This document shows positions 26,864-36,026 of a stretch of 64,000 nt of DNA, piece by piece. Both the position numbers and the translations under genes were made by a program. The notes beneath the pieces were generated by a model, which had not been told where the DNA came from, ran no database searches, and was given only the letters and a program-made list of their open reading frames with translations. Numbering within the stretch: the first letter of the stretch is position 1; each line of letters starts with the position of its first letter. Origin of the DNA: an uncultured Clostridia bacterium (GTDB lineage: Bacteria; Bacillota; Clostridia; Oscillospirales; Ruminococcaceae); NCBI GenBank assembly GCA_947625155.1, contig CANQNG010000003.1, positions 62,001 to 126,000 on the forward strand, given 5' to 3'.

Positions 26864-26893
26864 ATTATACCAGTATCCGCCCCATTCTGTCAA
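26864..26893 (-). promoter_or_regulatory. Promoter of the 8-gene ABC operon
   Basis: TTGACA (26888-26893), an 18-bp spacer and TATAAT (26864-26869) on the minus strand have perfect boxes. No other clear promoter was seen inside the operon, whose genes are 4-33 bp apart or overlap. Confidence 0.85.
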
Positions 26894-27060
26894 GCCTTTT
26901 TCGCCAATATTACACAAATTATTTATCCTATCTTTCTCTCTATCTGTACAGATCCATAAATTTTTGGCTTTTTTGGGAATTGGTCAAAGCATTTGCTTCC
27001 TGTAAAAGATCTGTCATTTCCGGCAGGATAAAGTTTTTCGGACTTTTTTTGAAAAAGGGG

Positions 27061-27088
27061 TTGATTTTTTCTGAAAATATGTTAGAAT
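27061..27088 (+). promoter_or_regulatory. Promoter of the ferredoxin gene
   Basis: TTGATT (27061-27066), a 16-bp spacer and TAGAAT (27083-27088) lie about 50 bases before the ferredoxin ATG. Confidence 0.6.
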
Positions 27089-27140
27089 AGAAGTAGTAGG
27101 GTGCATCGCATCCTCAAATACTTAACGGAGGTGTATCATC

Positions 27141-27311
27141 ATGGCATATCAGATCACAGATGCATGCATCAGCTGCGGTGCTTGTGCTGACGAATGTCCG
27201 GTAAGCGCTATCTCTGCCGGTGATGACAAGTACGTCATCGATGCAGACGCATGTCTGGAATGCGGCGCTTGCGCTGGTGTTTGTCCTGTAGAGGCTCCCC
27301 AGGCAGGCTAA
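27141..27311 (+). CDS. Clostridial-type 2[4Fe-4S] ferredoxin
   Basis: This 56-residue protein carries two CXXCXXCXXXCP motifs (CISCGACADECP and CLECGACAGVCP), the full set for two 4Fe-4S clusters. It is the small low-potential electron carrier of anaerobic metabolism, used by hydrogenases and pyruvate:ferredoxin oxidoreductase. A GGAGG site lies nine bases upstream and a strong terminator follows, so it can be a monocistronic, highly expressed gene. Confidence 0.96.
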   Translation: MAYQITDACISCGACADECPVSAISAGDDKYVIDADACLECGACAGVCPVEAPQAG

Positions 27312-27333
27312 ACTTTCAGGAAAAGCACAGAAA

Positions 27334-27364
27334 ACAGCCGTACTGCTCCAGTGCGGCTGTTTTT
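27334..27364 (+). terminator. Terminator of the ferredoxin gene
   Basis: A 12-bp stem (27334-27345 / 27349-27360) with one G-U pair and a CTC loop is followed by five T. Some read-through into the GH43 gene is possible because no separate GH43 promoter stands out. Confidence 0.88.
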
Positions 27365-27394
27365 AAGTATACACAGCACGGAAAGGAATACACC

Positions 27395-28873
27395 ATGAAA
27401 CAAGTCTACAGTCCCTTTTTGCCCCTCTCAGAATACATTCCCGACGGCGAACCGCATATTTTCGGCGACCGGGTCTATCTGTTCGGCTCGCATGACAAAG
27501 AGGGCGGCGAAACGTTTTGTATGCTGGACTACACCGTCTGGTCTGCCCCTGTCAGCGACCTGACAGACTGGCGGTGTGAAGGTGTCATCTACCGGGCTTC
27601 CCAAGACCCCGGCTATCCCGACCGGAAATATATGTATGCCCCCGATGTCGTACAGGGCAATGACGGAAAATTTTACCTCTACTACTGCATGTCCGGCGAC
27701 TTCGGTGTCGGCGGGTATCATGGACCGATCAGCGTAGCCGTCTGCGATACACCGGCAGGAAAGTATCAGTATCTTGGCTTTGTCCGTGACCCGGACGGCT
27801 CTCCCATGCAGAAATACATCTGCTTCGACCCGGCGGTCATGAACGACAACGGCACGATACGCCTGTACTACGGGACACAGTACGACTTTGAGGAACGGGA
27901 TGATCTCGGGGAAACGGAGATCCGGTCTGAAATGGAGATGTTCGCCAAGTCCCGTGAAGAGATCCTCGGCACGCCGGAAAGTGTCATGGGGGCAAATATG
28001 CTCACGCTCGAAGAAGATATGCTGACGGTAAAGACCCCGCCTGTCCGCATCATCCCCTACCGGGTAAAAGGAACAGACTTCGAGGCGCATCCGTTCTTTG
28101 AGGCGGCATCCATGCGGAAAGTCGGGGAGAAGTATTACTTCATCTACTCCTCCCAGCAGAATCATGAACTTTGTTATGCCGTCAGCGGCTGCCCGGACAG
28201 GGGTTTCCGGTTCGGGGGGACGATCGTATCCAACGGCGATGTCGGATTCCGGGGCAGAAGACCTGCCGACCGCCTGAACATGACCGGCACGACACATGGC
28301 AGCATCATCGAGATCAACGGGCAATGGTACGTGTTCTATCATCGTCTCACCCACAGATCCGACTACAGCCGTCAGGCTTGTGCGGAGCGCATCCAGATAC
28401 TGCCGGACGGCAGCATCCCACAGGTGGAAGTCACCTCCTGCGGGCTGAACGGCGGAGCGCTGAGGGCAGAGGGCACTTATCCGGCAGCCATTGCCTGCAA
28501 CATCACCAACGGACATATGCCGCACGGCTCGAACAAGATCTTCCGGGAGCATTTCCCGCATGTCACCCATGCCGTTTCAGCGGACGGCGAAACAGAACGC
28601 TTCATCGCTGAAATAGCAGATGGCACGCTGGTCGGGTATAAGTATTTCGCCTTTTCAGGGGCGACCACGCTCCGGCTCATGTACCGCAGCAGCGGAACGG
28701 GCAGCTTTACCGTTTCCGACGAAAGCAGAAAGCCGCTTGCAAAATGCAGCATTTCCCCCGCCGGGCAGTGGACGGAATGCAGCGGCAGCTTTACGCTGAA
28801 CGGAGACCATGCCCTGTTCCTCACCTATCACGGCAGTGGCGAAGTCTGCCTGAAAGAGCTGTGCTTTACCTGA
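27395..28873 (+). CDS. Cytosolic GH43 glycosidase with C-terminal beta-sandwich
   Basis: The protein has 492 residues with no signal peptide, so it probably acts inside the cell on imported xylo- or arabino-oligosaccharides. The five-bladed GH43 propeller spans about 10-330. Candidate catalytic acids are an Asp in blade one (PDGEPHIFGDRVYLFGS), Asp in CFDPAVM and Glu in HPFFEAAS. A CBM6-like sandwich forms the last 110 residues. The frame is open to 27251 over the ferredoxin gene, but the ATG at 27395 with AAAGGA is the real start. Beta-xylosidase or alpha-arabinofuranosidase activity cannot be told apart by eye. Confidence 0.88.
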   Translation: MKQVYSPFLPLSEYIPDGEPHIFGDRVYLFGSHDKEGGETFCMLDYTVWSAPVSDLTDWRCEGVIYRASQDPGYPDRKYMYAPDVVQGNDGKFYLYYCMSGDFGVGGYHGPISVAVCDTPAGKYQYLGFVRDPDGSPMQKYICFDPAVMNDNGTIRLYYGTQYDFEERDDLGETEIRSEMEMFAKSREEILGTPESVMGANMLTLEEDMLTVKTPPVRIIPYRVKGTDFEAHPFFEAASMRKVGEKYYFIYSSQQNHELCYAVSGCPDRGFRFGGTIVSNGDVGFRGRRPADRLNMTGTTHGSIIEINGQWYVFYHRLTHRSDYSRQACAERIQILPDGSIPQVEVTSCGLNGGALRAEGTYPAAIACNITNGHMPHGSNKIFREHFPHVTHAVSADGETERFIAEIADGTLVGYKYFAFSGATTLRLMYRSSGTGSFTVSDESRKPLAKCSISPAGQWTECSGSFTLNGDHALFLTYHGSGEVCLKELCFT

Positions 28874-28898
28874 GATGCAGTCTTACACGCATGCCTAC

Positions 28899-28935
28899 AA
28901 ATATCCCGGCAGGACGGACCTGCCGGGATATTTTT
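28899..28935. terminator. Terminator between GH43 and the GH30 gene
   Basis: A 15-bp perfect stem (28899-28913 / 28919-28933) has a 5-base loop and a T-run on the plus strand. It sits between two converging genes and probably stops both. Confidence 0.9.
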
Positions 28936-28942
28936 GTGTCAT

Positions 28943-31843
28943 TCAGTTCTTGAAGATAAATCTACAGAAGTTGTACAGATGTGCATGGATGCTGTTGTCT
29001 CCATGATAACCTGCCTCGTAGTAGTGCCAGATGTGGGGCACATTGTTGGTATTGAAGTTATTGTGGTAGCCCTCCGGTGTGGAGTATACGACCGTATCAT
29101 TGCCGCCTGCGGTGATGTAGACCAGCCACGGTGTCTCGGTGTCAAATTTCCATGGACCGGATGCGCCCGGTGCAGGGCAGATCGCACCGACATAGCCGAA
29201 CAGGTCGGGGTGCTTCATGCCGATGTTGAGGGATTCTCTGCCGCCCATGGAGAAACCGGTGATGGCAGTGTTCTCCTTGCCGGTCTTGACGCTGTACTCC
29301 TTTTCGATGAGGGGCATCAGCTCCGTTGTGAGGACGGTATCGAAGTTATCGTATGCAATATTGTTGGCATCATCCATGGCAGAGCAGTCATCCTGTGTCT
29401 GGCTGGAATAGATGTACGGGAACACAACGATCATTTCCTCCGCAGCGCCCTCGGCGATCGCATTGCCGATGATCTGCTTGGTGTACATTGTTCCATTGCC
29501 CTCGATGATCATTCTGTCCTGATTTTCCCAGTAGCCGTGCATCACATAGAGTACGGGGTACTGCTTATCCTTGGAATAGCCGGCAGGCAGCAGAACGTTG
29601 TACTTTTTCTCCCGTCCGCAGAATGCGGAATAGTAGCTTTTCTGCTCCAGTGTACCGTACTGCACGCCCGGCACTTCTGTTTTTGCTTCATTCGGTTCAG
29701 ACATGGCAAGCTGTCCGTTTGCCCAACTGGTAAATGCTTCACGGCTCAGACCCATACCAGCAGTATCCCCTTTATCCGGTGCATCTGTCGGCATAACAGG
29801 CGCTTCACCCTGCGGGAATGCCTTGATCTGACCGAGCAGGAATTTCTGGATCATAACAATATCTGCCAGATCTGTCTTGCCATCCTTTGTCACATCGCCT
29901 GCCCGCTCCTGTGCAGCATCCGCAAACCCGTTGATCACACCATATTTCACCAGTGCAAGGTCGCAAACGTCGATCACCTTGTCACTGTTCAGATCACCTG
30001 CTGTGACGGATACAGGCGGATCGGTGATCTCCGGAATGATGTCCGGAATACCAGCGCCGGGGATCTCTGTTCCCTCCGGTGCACCGATCGCTTCATCGAT
30101 GTAAAGATCATTGGTCGTCTCCGGGGTCTCCACGTAGATCATCAGATCCTTTGCGCCCTCCGGAATGGTATAGCTCTTGTTGGAAAGCTGTACCCATGTG
30201 CCCTTCATGGTCTCTGCCTCTGCGATGGTGTCATAATGCGTTTCCCCGTCGCTGCCGGTGTACTGGAGCTTGAAAGAGATCGTGTCTGTAGCGTTGTCGC
30301 CGTCCAGATAGGTCGCATCCACGCTGAAGCTATACGCTGTGCCGGGCTTGAATACCTTCTGGCTGATGGACTTTGTACCGCCGTGCCATGCGGAAGTTCT
30401 GCCGGAGATCAGCAGGGCTTCTTTGCCGGCATAGTTGGTCCTGCCGGACAGTTCCACAGCTGCTGCGCCTCTGCCCGTCCATGTAAAGGTGTCGCCCTCA
30501 AAGGTATCATGGAAGTAGTAGCCGTCTGCATCCACAGTCGGTTCGGAAGAACCGCCGCCCTCCAGTGTCACCACATAGGTGGAAACGCTGTTTGCCGGAA
30601 GCTGCGACCAGAAGCTGCTGCCGTCAAATTCCATGTCATCGGTCAGTGCAAGGTTCTCCGATGCGGATGTTCTGTAGCGGTCAACTTCGGCGATCTTCTC
30701 GCCGCTGCCCAGACTGAACTGCTGGGAATATTCGCTGCTGCTCTTGTTCACAGCCACGATAGCGACCTGTCCGTCGTCATTCTTGAAAGCAGAAATATAC
30801 AGATCCTTCTGGGGGGATTCCGTTGCCCCGATGCGGACATCGCCCGGACGGACGTACTTGGAATACTGTGCCATGCAGTAGCCGCGCTTGGAGATCTTGC
30901 CGTCCTCGGTCATCAGACCATAGCTCCGGCGGATATACCACCATGTGTAGGCGCTCATATTGCCAACGACCAGCGCATTATGGATATTTTCGGAGACTTG
31001 AACGGCTTCCGGCCACCTGTTGGCGGAGTCTGCTTCGCTGTTCGGTACATAGACTTCTGTCATCCAGATCTCTTTCCCGGAACTTTCGAGAGCCGGGAAA
31101 TCCATCCAGTCTCTTGTCGTTCCGTACATATGCGTACCAAATACATCGCAGTTAGCCATTGCTTTGGCATTGTTCAGGATCTTGGTATAGAATTTCTTAC
31201 CGCCGTCCGGGACCCAGCTTGCATTTTCAGGCGCATACTGGAACGATTCCGGCGACATCAAGCGGGTACTTGTGATCTGATCGCCATAGTTCGCAAGAAA
31301 GTCTGTGGTTTCATCCGTGGACCAATATGTCCACTCACTCGCATAGTCCGGTTCGTTCTGCACGGAGATCGAGTAGAGATCGACCCCCTGATCTTTCATG
31401 AACGTGCCGAAATCATTCAGGTGCTTGGCATAGGCACCGTAATTCTGCTTCGGAAGATGCAGCTTGCCGTTGCTGCCGCCGGATTCTGCTAAATTGGACG
31501 GCGGTTCCCACGGGGTCGCAAATACCGTTGCACCCTGTGACTGCGCATACTTGGCAGTCGGCACGCACTTGTTCCACTGGCTGCTGTCGGGGTTGACAAA
31601 GACACGCAGTATTGTCAGTCCCAGTTCACCGTCTCCGTTTCCAAAAGCGGTCTTTCGCTGCGCATCGCTCAAATCAGAGCCTTGCCACTCCGGCAGATTC
31701 ATACCGCCAAAGCCACGAATGGTCTGGTACTCTTTCCCCGTGTCGATCACACAGGGGTCAGCTGCCTGTGCCGGAAATACACTTACCATGCTCAACAGCA
31801 TTGCCGCAGCAGATATACCTGCTGTCAAACGATCCCATTTCAT
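28943..31843 (-). CDS. Cellulosomal GH30 xylanase - CBM22 - dockerin - CE1 esterase
   Basis: This 966-residue secreted enzyme has four modules. The signal peptide is 1-27. The GH30 (subfamily 8-like glucuronoxylanase) domain spans about 30-430, with acid/base Glu164 in SVQNEPDY and nucleophile Glu263 in IWMTEVYVPNSE. CBM22 follows at about 440-590 and a type I dockerin at about 612-677. The C-terminal CE1-type esterase (about 725-966) has nucleophile Ser865 in GFSMGG, Asp916 in GGND and a C-terminal His. It can cut the xylan backbone and remove acetyl or feruloyl esters. The dockerin is internal, between two catalytic modules. It follows the GH10 gene and no promoter was found between them. 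Confidence 0.93.
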   Translation of the reverse strand: MKWDRLTAGISAAAMLLSMVSVFPAQAADPCVIDTGKEYQTIRGFGGMNLPEWQGSDLSDAQRKTAFGNGDGELGLTILRVFVNPDSSQWNKCVPTAKYAQSQGATVFATPWEPPSNLAESGGSNGKLHLPKQNYGAYAKHLNDFGTFMKDQGVDLYSISVQNEPDYASEWTYWSTDETTDFLANYGDQITSTRLMSPESFQYAPENASWVPDGGKKFYTKILNNAKAMANCDVFGTHMYGTTRDWMDFPALESSGKEIWMTEVYVPNSEADSANRWPEAVQVSENIHNALVVGNMSAYTWWYIRRSYGLMTEDGKISKRGYCMAQYSKYVRPGDVRIGATESPQKDLYISAFKNDDGQVAIVAVNKSSSEYSQQFSLGSGEKIAEVDRYRTSASENLALTDDMEFDGSSFWSQLPANSVSTYVVTLEGGGSSEPTVDADGYYFHDTFEGDTFTWTGRGAAAVELSGRTNYAGKEALLISGRTSAWHGGTKSISQKVFKPGTAYSFSVDATYLDGDNATDTISFKLQYTGSDGETHYDTIAEAETMKGTWVQLSNKSYTIPEGAKDLMIYVETPETTNDLYIDEAIGAPEGTEIPGAGIPDIIPEITDPPVSVTAGDLNSDKVIDVCDLALVKYGVINGFADAAQERAGDVTKDGKTDLADIVMIQKFLLGQIKAFPQGEAPVMPTDAPDKGDTAGMGLSREAFTSWANGQLAMSEPNEAKTEVPGVQYGTLEQKSYYSAFCGREKKYNVLLPAGYSKDKQYPVLYVMHGYWENQDRMIIEGNGTMYTKQIIGNAIAEGAAEEMIVVFPYIYSSQTQDDCSAMDDANNIAYDNFDTVLTTELMPLIEKEYSVKTGKENTAITGFSMGGRESLNIGMKHPDLFGYVGAICPAPGASGPWKFDTETPWLVYITAGGNDTVVYSTPEGYHNNFNTNNVPHIWHYYEAGYHGDNSIHAHLYNFCRFIFKN

Positions 31844-31874
31844 AGAAAAACTCCCTTCACGTTTTTGGGGGAAC

Positions 31875-31897
31875 GGGACGCTGCGGGGCAGCGTCCC
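31875..31897 (-). promoter_or_regulatory. Leader hairpin before the GH30 gene
   Basis: A 9-bp perfect stem GGGACGCTG/CAGCGTCCC with a 5-base loop lies about 30 bases before the GH30 start. A longer hairpin (31943-31970) follows the preceding gene. Both lie within the 134-bp gap of what looks like a two-gene operon and may mark processing or partial termination. Confidence 0.5.
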
Positions 31898-31942
31898 CTT
31901 GGATCAAAGCTCATAAAGAGCTGTGTGATGTTCGCCTTTGAA

Positions 31943-31970
31943 ATGTGCCGCCCTGCACCGGACGGCACAT
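31943..31970 (-). terminator. Hairpin after the GH10-GH43 gene
   Basis: An 11-bp stem (31943-31953 / 31960-31970) begins eight bases after the stop. Its one irregular pair is a G-U wobble only in minus-strand RNA. No U-run follows, so it may allow read-through to the GH30 gene. Confidence 0.45.
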
Positions 31971-31977
31971 ATCCATT

Positions 31978-34900
31978 TTAAGAGAAGCTCCAGCTATCAA
32001 ATTCCATATCGCCGGAGAATACAAAGTACAGATCTTTCGAGCCGCTGACATTGTTGACATTGACAGTCACATCTGTCATGCCACCTGCCGGGATCTCTGC
32101 ATAGCCGATCACATCACCGGTCGTACCGCCTGCGCATACCTTGATGCATGCACCTGCTGTGGAAGAACCACGGACTGTCATGGACTTTGCACCATTGGAG
32201 AAGTTCACGCCGGAAACTTTGAGCCAGCTCCCCTTGTGTACGGAAACGGTGGTGTTGCCCAGACCATTGACAGCGATGTCCTTCGACTGGCTGGACATGG
32301 TCTCAGCCTGTACGGTCTTGTAGGGGTCGAGTTTTTCCAGCTGTGCCACACCCGTGAGCGTGCCCTTGCAGCTGATGTCCAGACCGTTGACGGTGACTTC
32401 ATCGATCTGCGGGGTACGGTAGTTGAGGTTGACACCCATTCTGTCCTCGACGATCCTCGAATGATAGAGCATATAGTACTTGCCCTTGAATTCTACCAGA
32501 GAGTGGTGGTTGTTGCCGCCGCCGCCCATGTCGCCGGGGTTCGGGAACATCATGCCCTTGTAGGTGAACGGTCCGAGGGGGTTGTCGCTGGTCATGTAAG
32601 CAATCTGCGCATTGCTGAAGCCGTAGGGATTGCCGCCGGTATTCCAGTTGGTGCAGTAGCTGTACACGTAGGTATCACCGATCTTGTTGATGCCGGAATC
32701 CTCAAAGAGGTAGGGCGGGTTGATCCTGACGGGATCACCTGCGAGGGAGATCATATCATCACCGAGCTTGACAGCACGTGCTGTGCCGGGGTCTGCGGAC
32801 TTTCCTTCCGGAACGCCGCCGCCGAAATAGAGATAACCTGTTCCGTCATCATCTACGAGCACTGCCGGGTCAAACATCCACGTTACATCGCTGCAATTCG
32901 GAGTCTGCCCAGTCACGAGGGCATGACCGATCGGGTCTGTCCACGGACCTGTCGGGCTGTCTGCCTGCAATACGCCGATACCGCCAGCGCTGTTAGCGAA
33001 GTAGAGGAAGAATTTCTCCTTGCCGTTAATGGTCTTGTGGCAGGCACAAGGTGCCCATGAAGCAAATGCCCACTTGGCAGCACCGCTGCTGCCTGCGACT
33101 TTGATCAGACCGTGGTCTGTCCAGTTCACAAGATCCTCCGAGGAGATCACGCTGATCTCCTGCACGTCATAGGAATTCTCTTTGATCTGTCCGTTGCTGT
33201 CATACTCAAAATCATCGTTGGTCATGTAGACATACAGTCTGCCGTCATAGACCATATAGCCGGGGTCAGCACCGAAACGCTGGGTATACAGCGGGTTGTT
33301 CTCCCCGTCCTTTTTCAGGCTGGCTACAGGGGTCACGCCGGAAAACAGGGCTTCCATTTTTGCATTGTCCACGGAAACAGTCGGTTTCTCTGCTGCCGGG
33401 AACTTGTCGATCACTGCCAGAATGTATTTTGTCAGGTTCACAATGTCAGCAACATCGACTGTACCGCTCTGGTCAACGTCTGCGCACTTTTCAGCATTCT
33501 TGTCAGCAAAGCCGTTGACAAGCCCGTTCTTGGCAAGCGCAAGGTCGAATGCATCGATCATGCCGTCGCCGTCCACATCGCCAAGTACATTGTTTCGGAT
33601 GGTCGGCTGCCCTGCGCCCTCAATACCTGTACCACCGACTGCACCGATGGCTTCATCCATGTAGAAGTCGACCGTGCTGCCCTCCGGGGTCTCCACGTAG
33701 ATCTTCATATCCGACGCATCTGCGGGGATCTCGTAATTGGTATTGGCAAGCTGCATCCACTCGCCCTTGACAGCAGTGCCCTCGGCAATGGTGGAATACT
33801 GCGGATCACCAGCTGCATCTACATACTCCAGCTTGAGGTAGAAATCCTCCGTATCCGCACCGTCCGTGTAGGCAACATTTACGCTGAAGCTGTACGCATT
33901 GCCCGGCTGGAACGCACGCTTGCTGAGGGAATATGCTGCACCGTTCCACGCCTCTGTTCTGCCGCTGACATACAGAGAACCATTTTCCAGATAGTGCATC
34001 GCATCGCTCGGCTCTACTGTGGCAGCGCCTCTGCCCGTCCAGCCCTCTGCATCGCCCTCAAAGCGATGGTGGAAGTACCAGCCGTACTCATTCGGTTCTA
34101 CCGGAGTCGGTCCGCCGGTGCTGCCTTCAAAATCAGGATCTGTGCCGTCGCCCCACTCGGACTGTGGGATCATCCCGGTCAGTGTGGTGTAGGCAAGTTT
34201 TGGCTGGTTATTGGCATCATACAGCAGCGCATTCGAGCCGGCACTCAGCCACGAATTGGCATCGTTCGGTCCCCAGATGCAGACAGCCGTTACTCTGCCC
34301 TCGGACTGCGGGTCATCGTTCCAGTCCATCGCAGCTTGGAAGATCGCCTTGTACTTATTTGCCTGATCCTGCAAACTGTACTTGCCGTTTTCAAGAGAAA
34401 TATCCAGCTCCGTGATCTGCACATCGCAGCCAATGGAGAGGTACTTCTTCATGGCTGCAATATAGGAATCCGTTCCTGCAAAGCCGGTCGCATTTGCCGG
34501 AACGTGAGACTGCATACCGACACCGTCCAGCAATCCCTTTTCATAGAGGTCTTTTGCCTTGGCATAGATATTGTCACGCTTGTGATCCCAGTACTCGTTG
34601 TAGTCGTTGTAGTAGAGGTCGCATCCCTCCGGGGCATACTTTCTCGCATAGGTGAATGCCTTCTCGATGAAGTCATTGTTGCCGTAGACCTGTACCCATG
34701 CGGACTTGCCGTTGCCGTCACCCGGCTCACGCCACGAGATGCCCTGTGCGCTTCTGCTTTGATCGTCCGTCATGCACTCGTTGCAGACATCGTATGCGTA
34801 GAGGTCCAGATCGGGGTACTGCTGTTCGATCGCAGCGAACATATTCTTGATATAGCTCTCCATGCGGGCATCCATGGTCGATTTATCGACCCATGCACCG

Positions 34901-35778
34901 TTGGCATTGAAACCCTCCTTGAAGAACCACACCGGTGTCTGGCTGTGCCATACCAGCGTATGACCACGCATCGCAATACCGTTCTTGGAGCAGAAGTCCA
35001 TGATCGCTGCCGCACTGTCCAGCTTGACACCGATATTGGTGCCGCTGCACTGCGACTGGTTGAGGGTCGCATCCGGCTTGGTCTCGTTCTCGCACTCAAC
35101 GGAATTGAAGTCCTTGATGATGTTGGCAGTGATAGCAGAATTCCGGACCGTACCGCCGTTGAGGATATTGCCGACACGGAAATAGTGTGCGAACTCATCC
35201 TTCAAGCCCTTTTCTGCCGTTGCTGCGCTGACAGTGTCCGTGCGCTGTCTGGTGGTGATCTCCAGCTCATCGAAGCTGAAATCTGCCGTGCTGTCGGTCG
35301 TGACGGTCAGCTCAAATTCATAGCTGTTCTCCGGTGCCTTGTACTTACCGGAAAGTTCCGTCCACTCCCCTGCCTTTACCTCTGCGGTGTCGATCTCGGT
35401 CAGTGTCTCCGCACCAGTCTCCTCGTCGATCGTCAGCAGAGACAAGCGGAACGTCTCATCCGTTTCGCTCATGACTTCCAGACGGTAGTCATAGGTGATA
35501 CCGCCATACAGATAGAAGCCCTTAGAGGAAGATGCGCCGTCCTCTGCGGAGGAACGCCCGGTAACGGTCATGCCTCTCGAGCCGTTCACGCCTGCGCCTT
35601 CCGTTGCGGTAAGAACGACAGTATCGCCCTTGCCATGCCAGCCCTCATAGCTGGTCTCAAAGTCGTTATGAACGGCTTCTGCTGCTTTGGTCTGCTGCAT
35701 CATGTCCGGAAACGCCGTGAACATGGTCGAGCAGCAGAGAATGGCGGTGACAGCCGCCGCCAGTCTTTTCATTTGCAT
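31978..35778 (-). CDS. Cellulosomal CBM22 - GH10 xylanase - CBM22 - dockerin - GH43 - CBM6
   Basis: This is a bifunctional secreted enzyme of about 1,266 residues. Modules in order are: signal peptide (about 1-35), CBM22 (36-177), GH10 endo-xylanase (185-540; acid/base Glu334 in DVCNEC, nucleophile Glu457 in QITELDI), a second CBM22 (565-712), internal type I dockerin (730-795), GH43 arabinofuranosidase/xylosidase-like domain (825-1135) and CBM6-like module (about 1145-1266). The frame runs to 35862, but ATG at 35778 is nine bases after AAAAGGGG and is the best start. Side-chain removal and backbone cleavage are joined in one chain. Confidence 0.92.
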   Translation of the reverse strand: MQMKRLAAAVTAILCCSTMFTAFPDMMQQTKAAEAVHNDFETSYEGWHGKGDTVVLTATEGAGVNGSRGMTVTGRSSAEDGASSSKGFYLYGGITYDYRLEVMSETDETFRLSLLTIDEETGAETLTEIDTAEVKAGEWTELSGKYKAPENSYEFELTVTTDSTADFSFDELEITTRQRTDTVSAATAEKGLKDEFAHYFRVGNILNGGTVRNSAITANIIKDFNSVECENETKPDATLNQSQCSGTNIGVKLDSAAAIMDFCSKNGIAMRGHTLVWHSQTPVWFFKEGFNANGAWVDKSTMDARMESYIKNMFAAIEQQYPDLDLYAYDVCNECMTDDQSRSAQGISWREPGDGNGKSAWVQVYGNNDFIEKAFTYARKYAPEGCDLYYNDYNEYWDHKRDNIYAKAKDLYEKGLLDGVGMQSHVPANATGFAGTDSYIAAMKKYLSIGCDVQITELDISLENGKYSLQDQANKYKAIFQAAMDWNDDPQSEGRVTAVCIWGPNDANSWLSAGSNALLYDANNQPKLAYTTLTGMIPQSEWGDGTDPDFEGSTGGPTPVEPNEYGWYFHHRFEGDAEGWTGRGAATVEPSDAMHYLENGSLYVSGRTEAWNGAAYSLSKRAFQPGNAYSFSVNVAYTDGADTEDFYLKLEYVDAAGDPQYSTIAEGTAVKGEWMQLANTNYEIPADASDMKIYVETPEGSTVDFYMDEAIGAVGGTGIEGAGQPTIRNNVLGDVDGDGMIDAFDLALAKNGLVNGFADKNAEKCADVDQSGTVDVADIVNLTKYILAVIDKFPAAEKPTVSVDNAKMEALFSGVTPVASLKKDGENNPLYTQRFGADPGYMVYDGRLYVYMTNDDFEYDSNGQIKENSYDVQEISVISSEDLVNWTDHGLIKVAGSSGAAKWAFASWAPCACHKTINGKEKFFLYFANSAGGIGVLQADSPTGPWTDPIGHALVTGQTPNCSDVTWMFDPAVLVDDDGTGYLYFGGGVPEGKSADPGTARAVKLGDDMISLAGDPVRINPPYLFEDSGINKIGDTYVYSYCTNWNTGGNPYGFSNAQIAYMTSDNPLGPFTYKGMMFPNPGDMGGGGNNHHSLVEFKGKYYMLYHSRIVEDRMGVNLNYRTPQIDEVTVNGLDISCKGTLTGVAQLEKLDPYKTVQAETMSSQSKDIAVNGLGNTTVSVHKGSWLKVSGVNFSNGAKSMTVRGSSTAGACIKVCAGGTTGDVIGYAEIPAGGMTDVTVNVNNVSGSKDLYFVFSGDMEFDSWSFS

Positions 35779-35886
35779 TTGATCCATCCCCTTTTCATAA
35801 ATTATATTACATATAATTATGCACTTATGTTCATACTGCCCACGTATTCGCAGTTTAGACATAACTATTAAACTATTTCATCATAA

Positions 35887-35915
35887 ATTATACATGATTT
35901 TTACAATTCTAGCAA
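35887..35915 (-). promoter_or_regulatory. Promoter of the xylanase genes
   Basis: TTGCTA (35910-35915), a 17-bp spacer and TATAAT (35887-35892) on the minus strand leave an AT-rich leader of about 100 bases before the GH10-GH43 gene. Confidence 0.7.
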
Positions 35916-35981
35916 CCCACAAAATGAAGAAAAGGTGGACAAAATGAAGATTGCGCCAGTTTTTTTCTTGTTCCCATACAG

Positions 35982-36017
35982 AAAAACAAAAAGGATCCCT
36001 TCCCAGCGGAAGGGATC
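35982..36017 (-). terminator. Terminator of the DUF3592-like gene
   Basis: GATCCCTTCC (35994-36003) and GGAAGGGATC (36008-36017) form a 10-bp stem with a CAGC loop. The minus strand then runs CTTTTTGTTTTT. Confidence 0.9.
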
Positions 36018-36026
36018 TTCTTACTA

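Larger units (their letters stand above)
26799..27140. other. 342-bp divergent intergenic region
   Basis: It holds the ABC operon promoter on the minus strand and the ferredoxin promoter on the plus strand. The AT-rich middle (about 26894-27060) shows no gene or strong hairpin, and no operator was recognised. Confidence 0.7.

Noticed and set aside
27251-27394. N-terminal extension of the GH43 protein
   Set aside because: It reads over the ferredoxin gene and its terminator in another frame; the ATG at 27395 has its own ribosome binding site.
28934-31492. 852-codon open frame on the plus strand
   Set aside because: Antisense to the GH30-CBM22-dockerin-CE1 gene; Cys/His-rich shadow composition with no family match.
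33112-35871. 919-codon open frame on the plus strand
   Set aside because: It lies antisense to the CBM22-GH10-dockerin part of the xylanase gene, whose motifs are unmistakable. The antisense frame has no ribosome binding site or recognisable domain and follows from codon bias.
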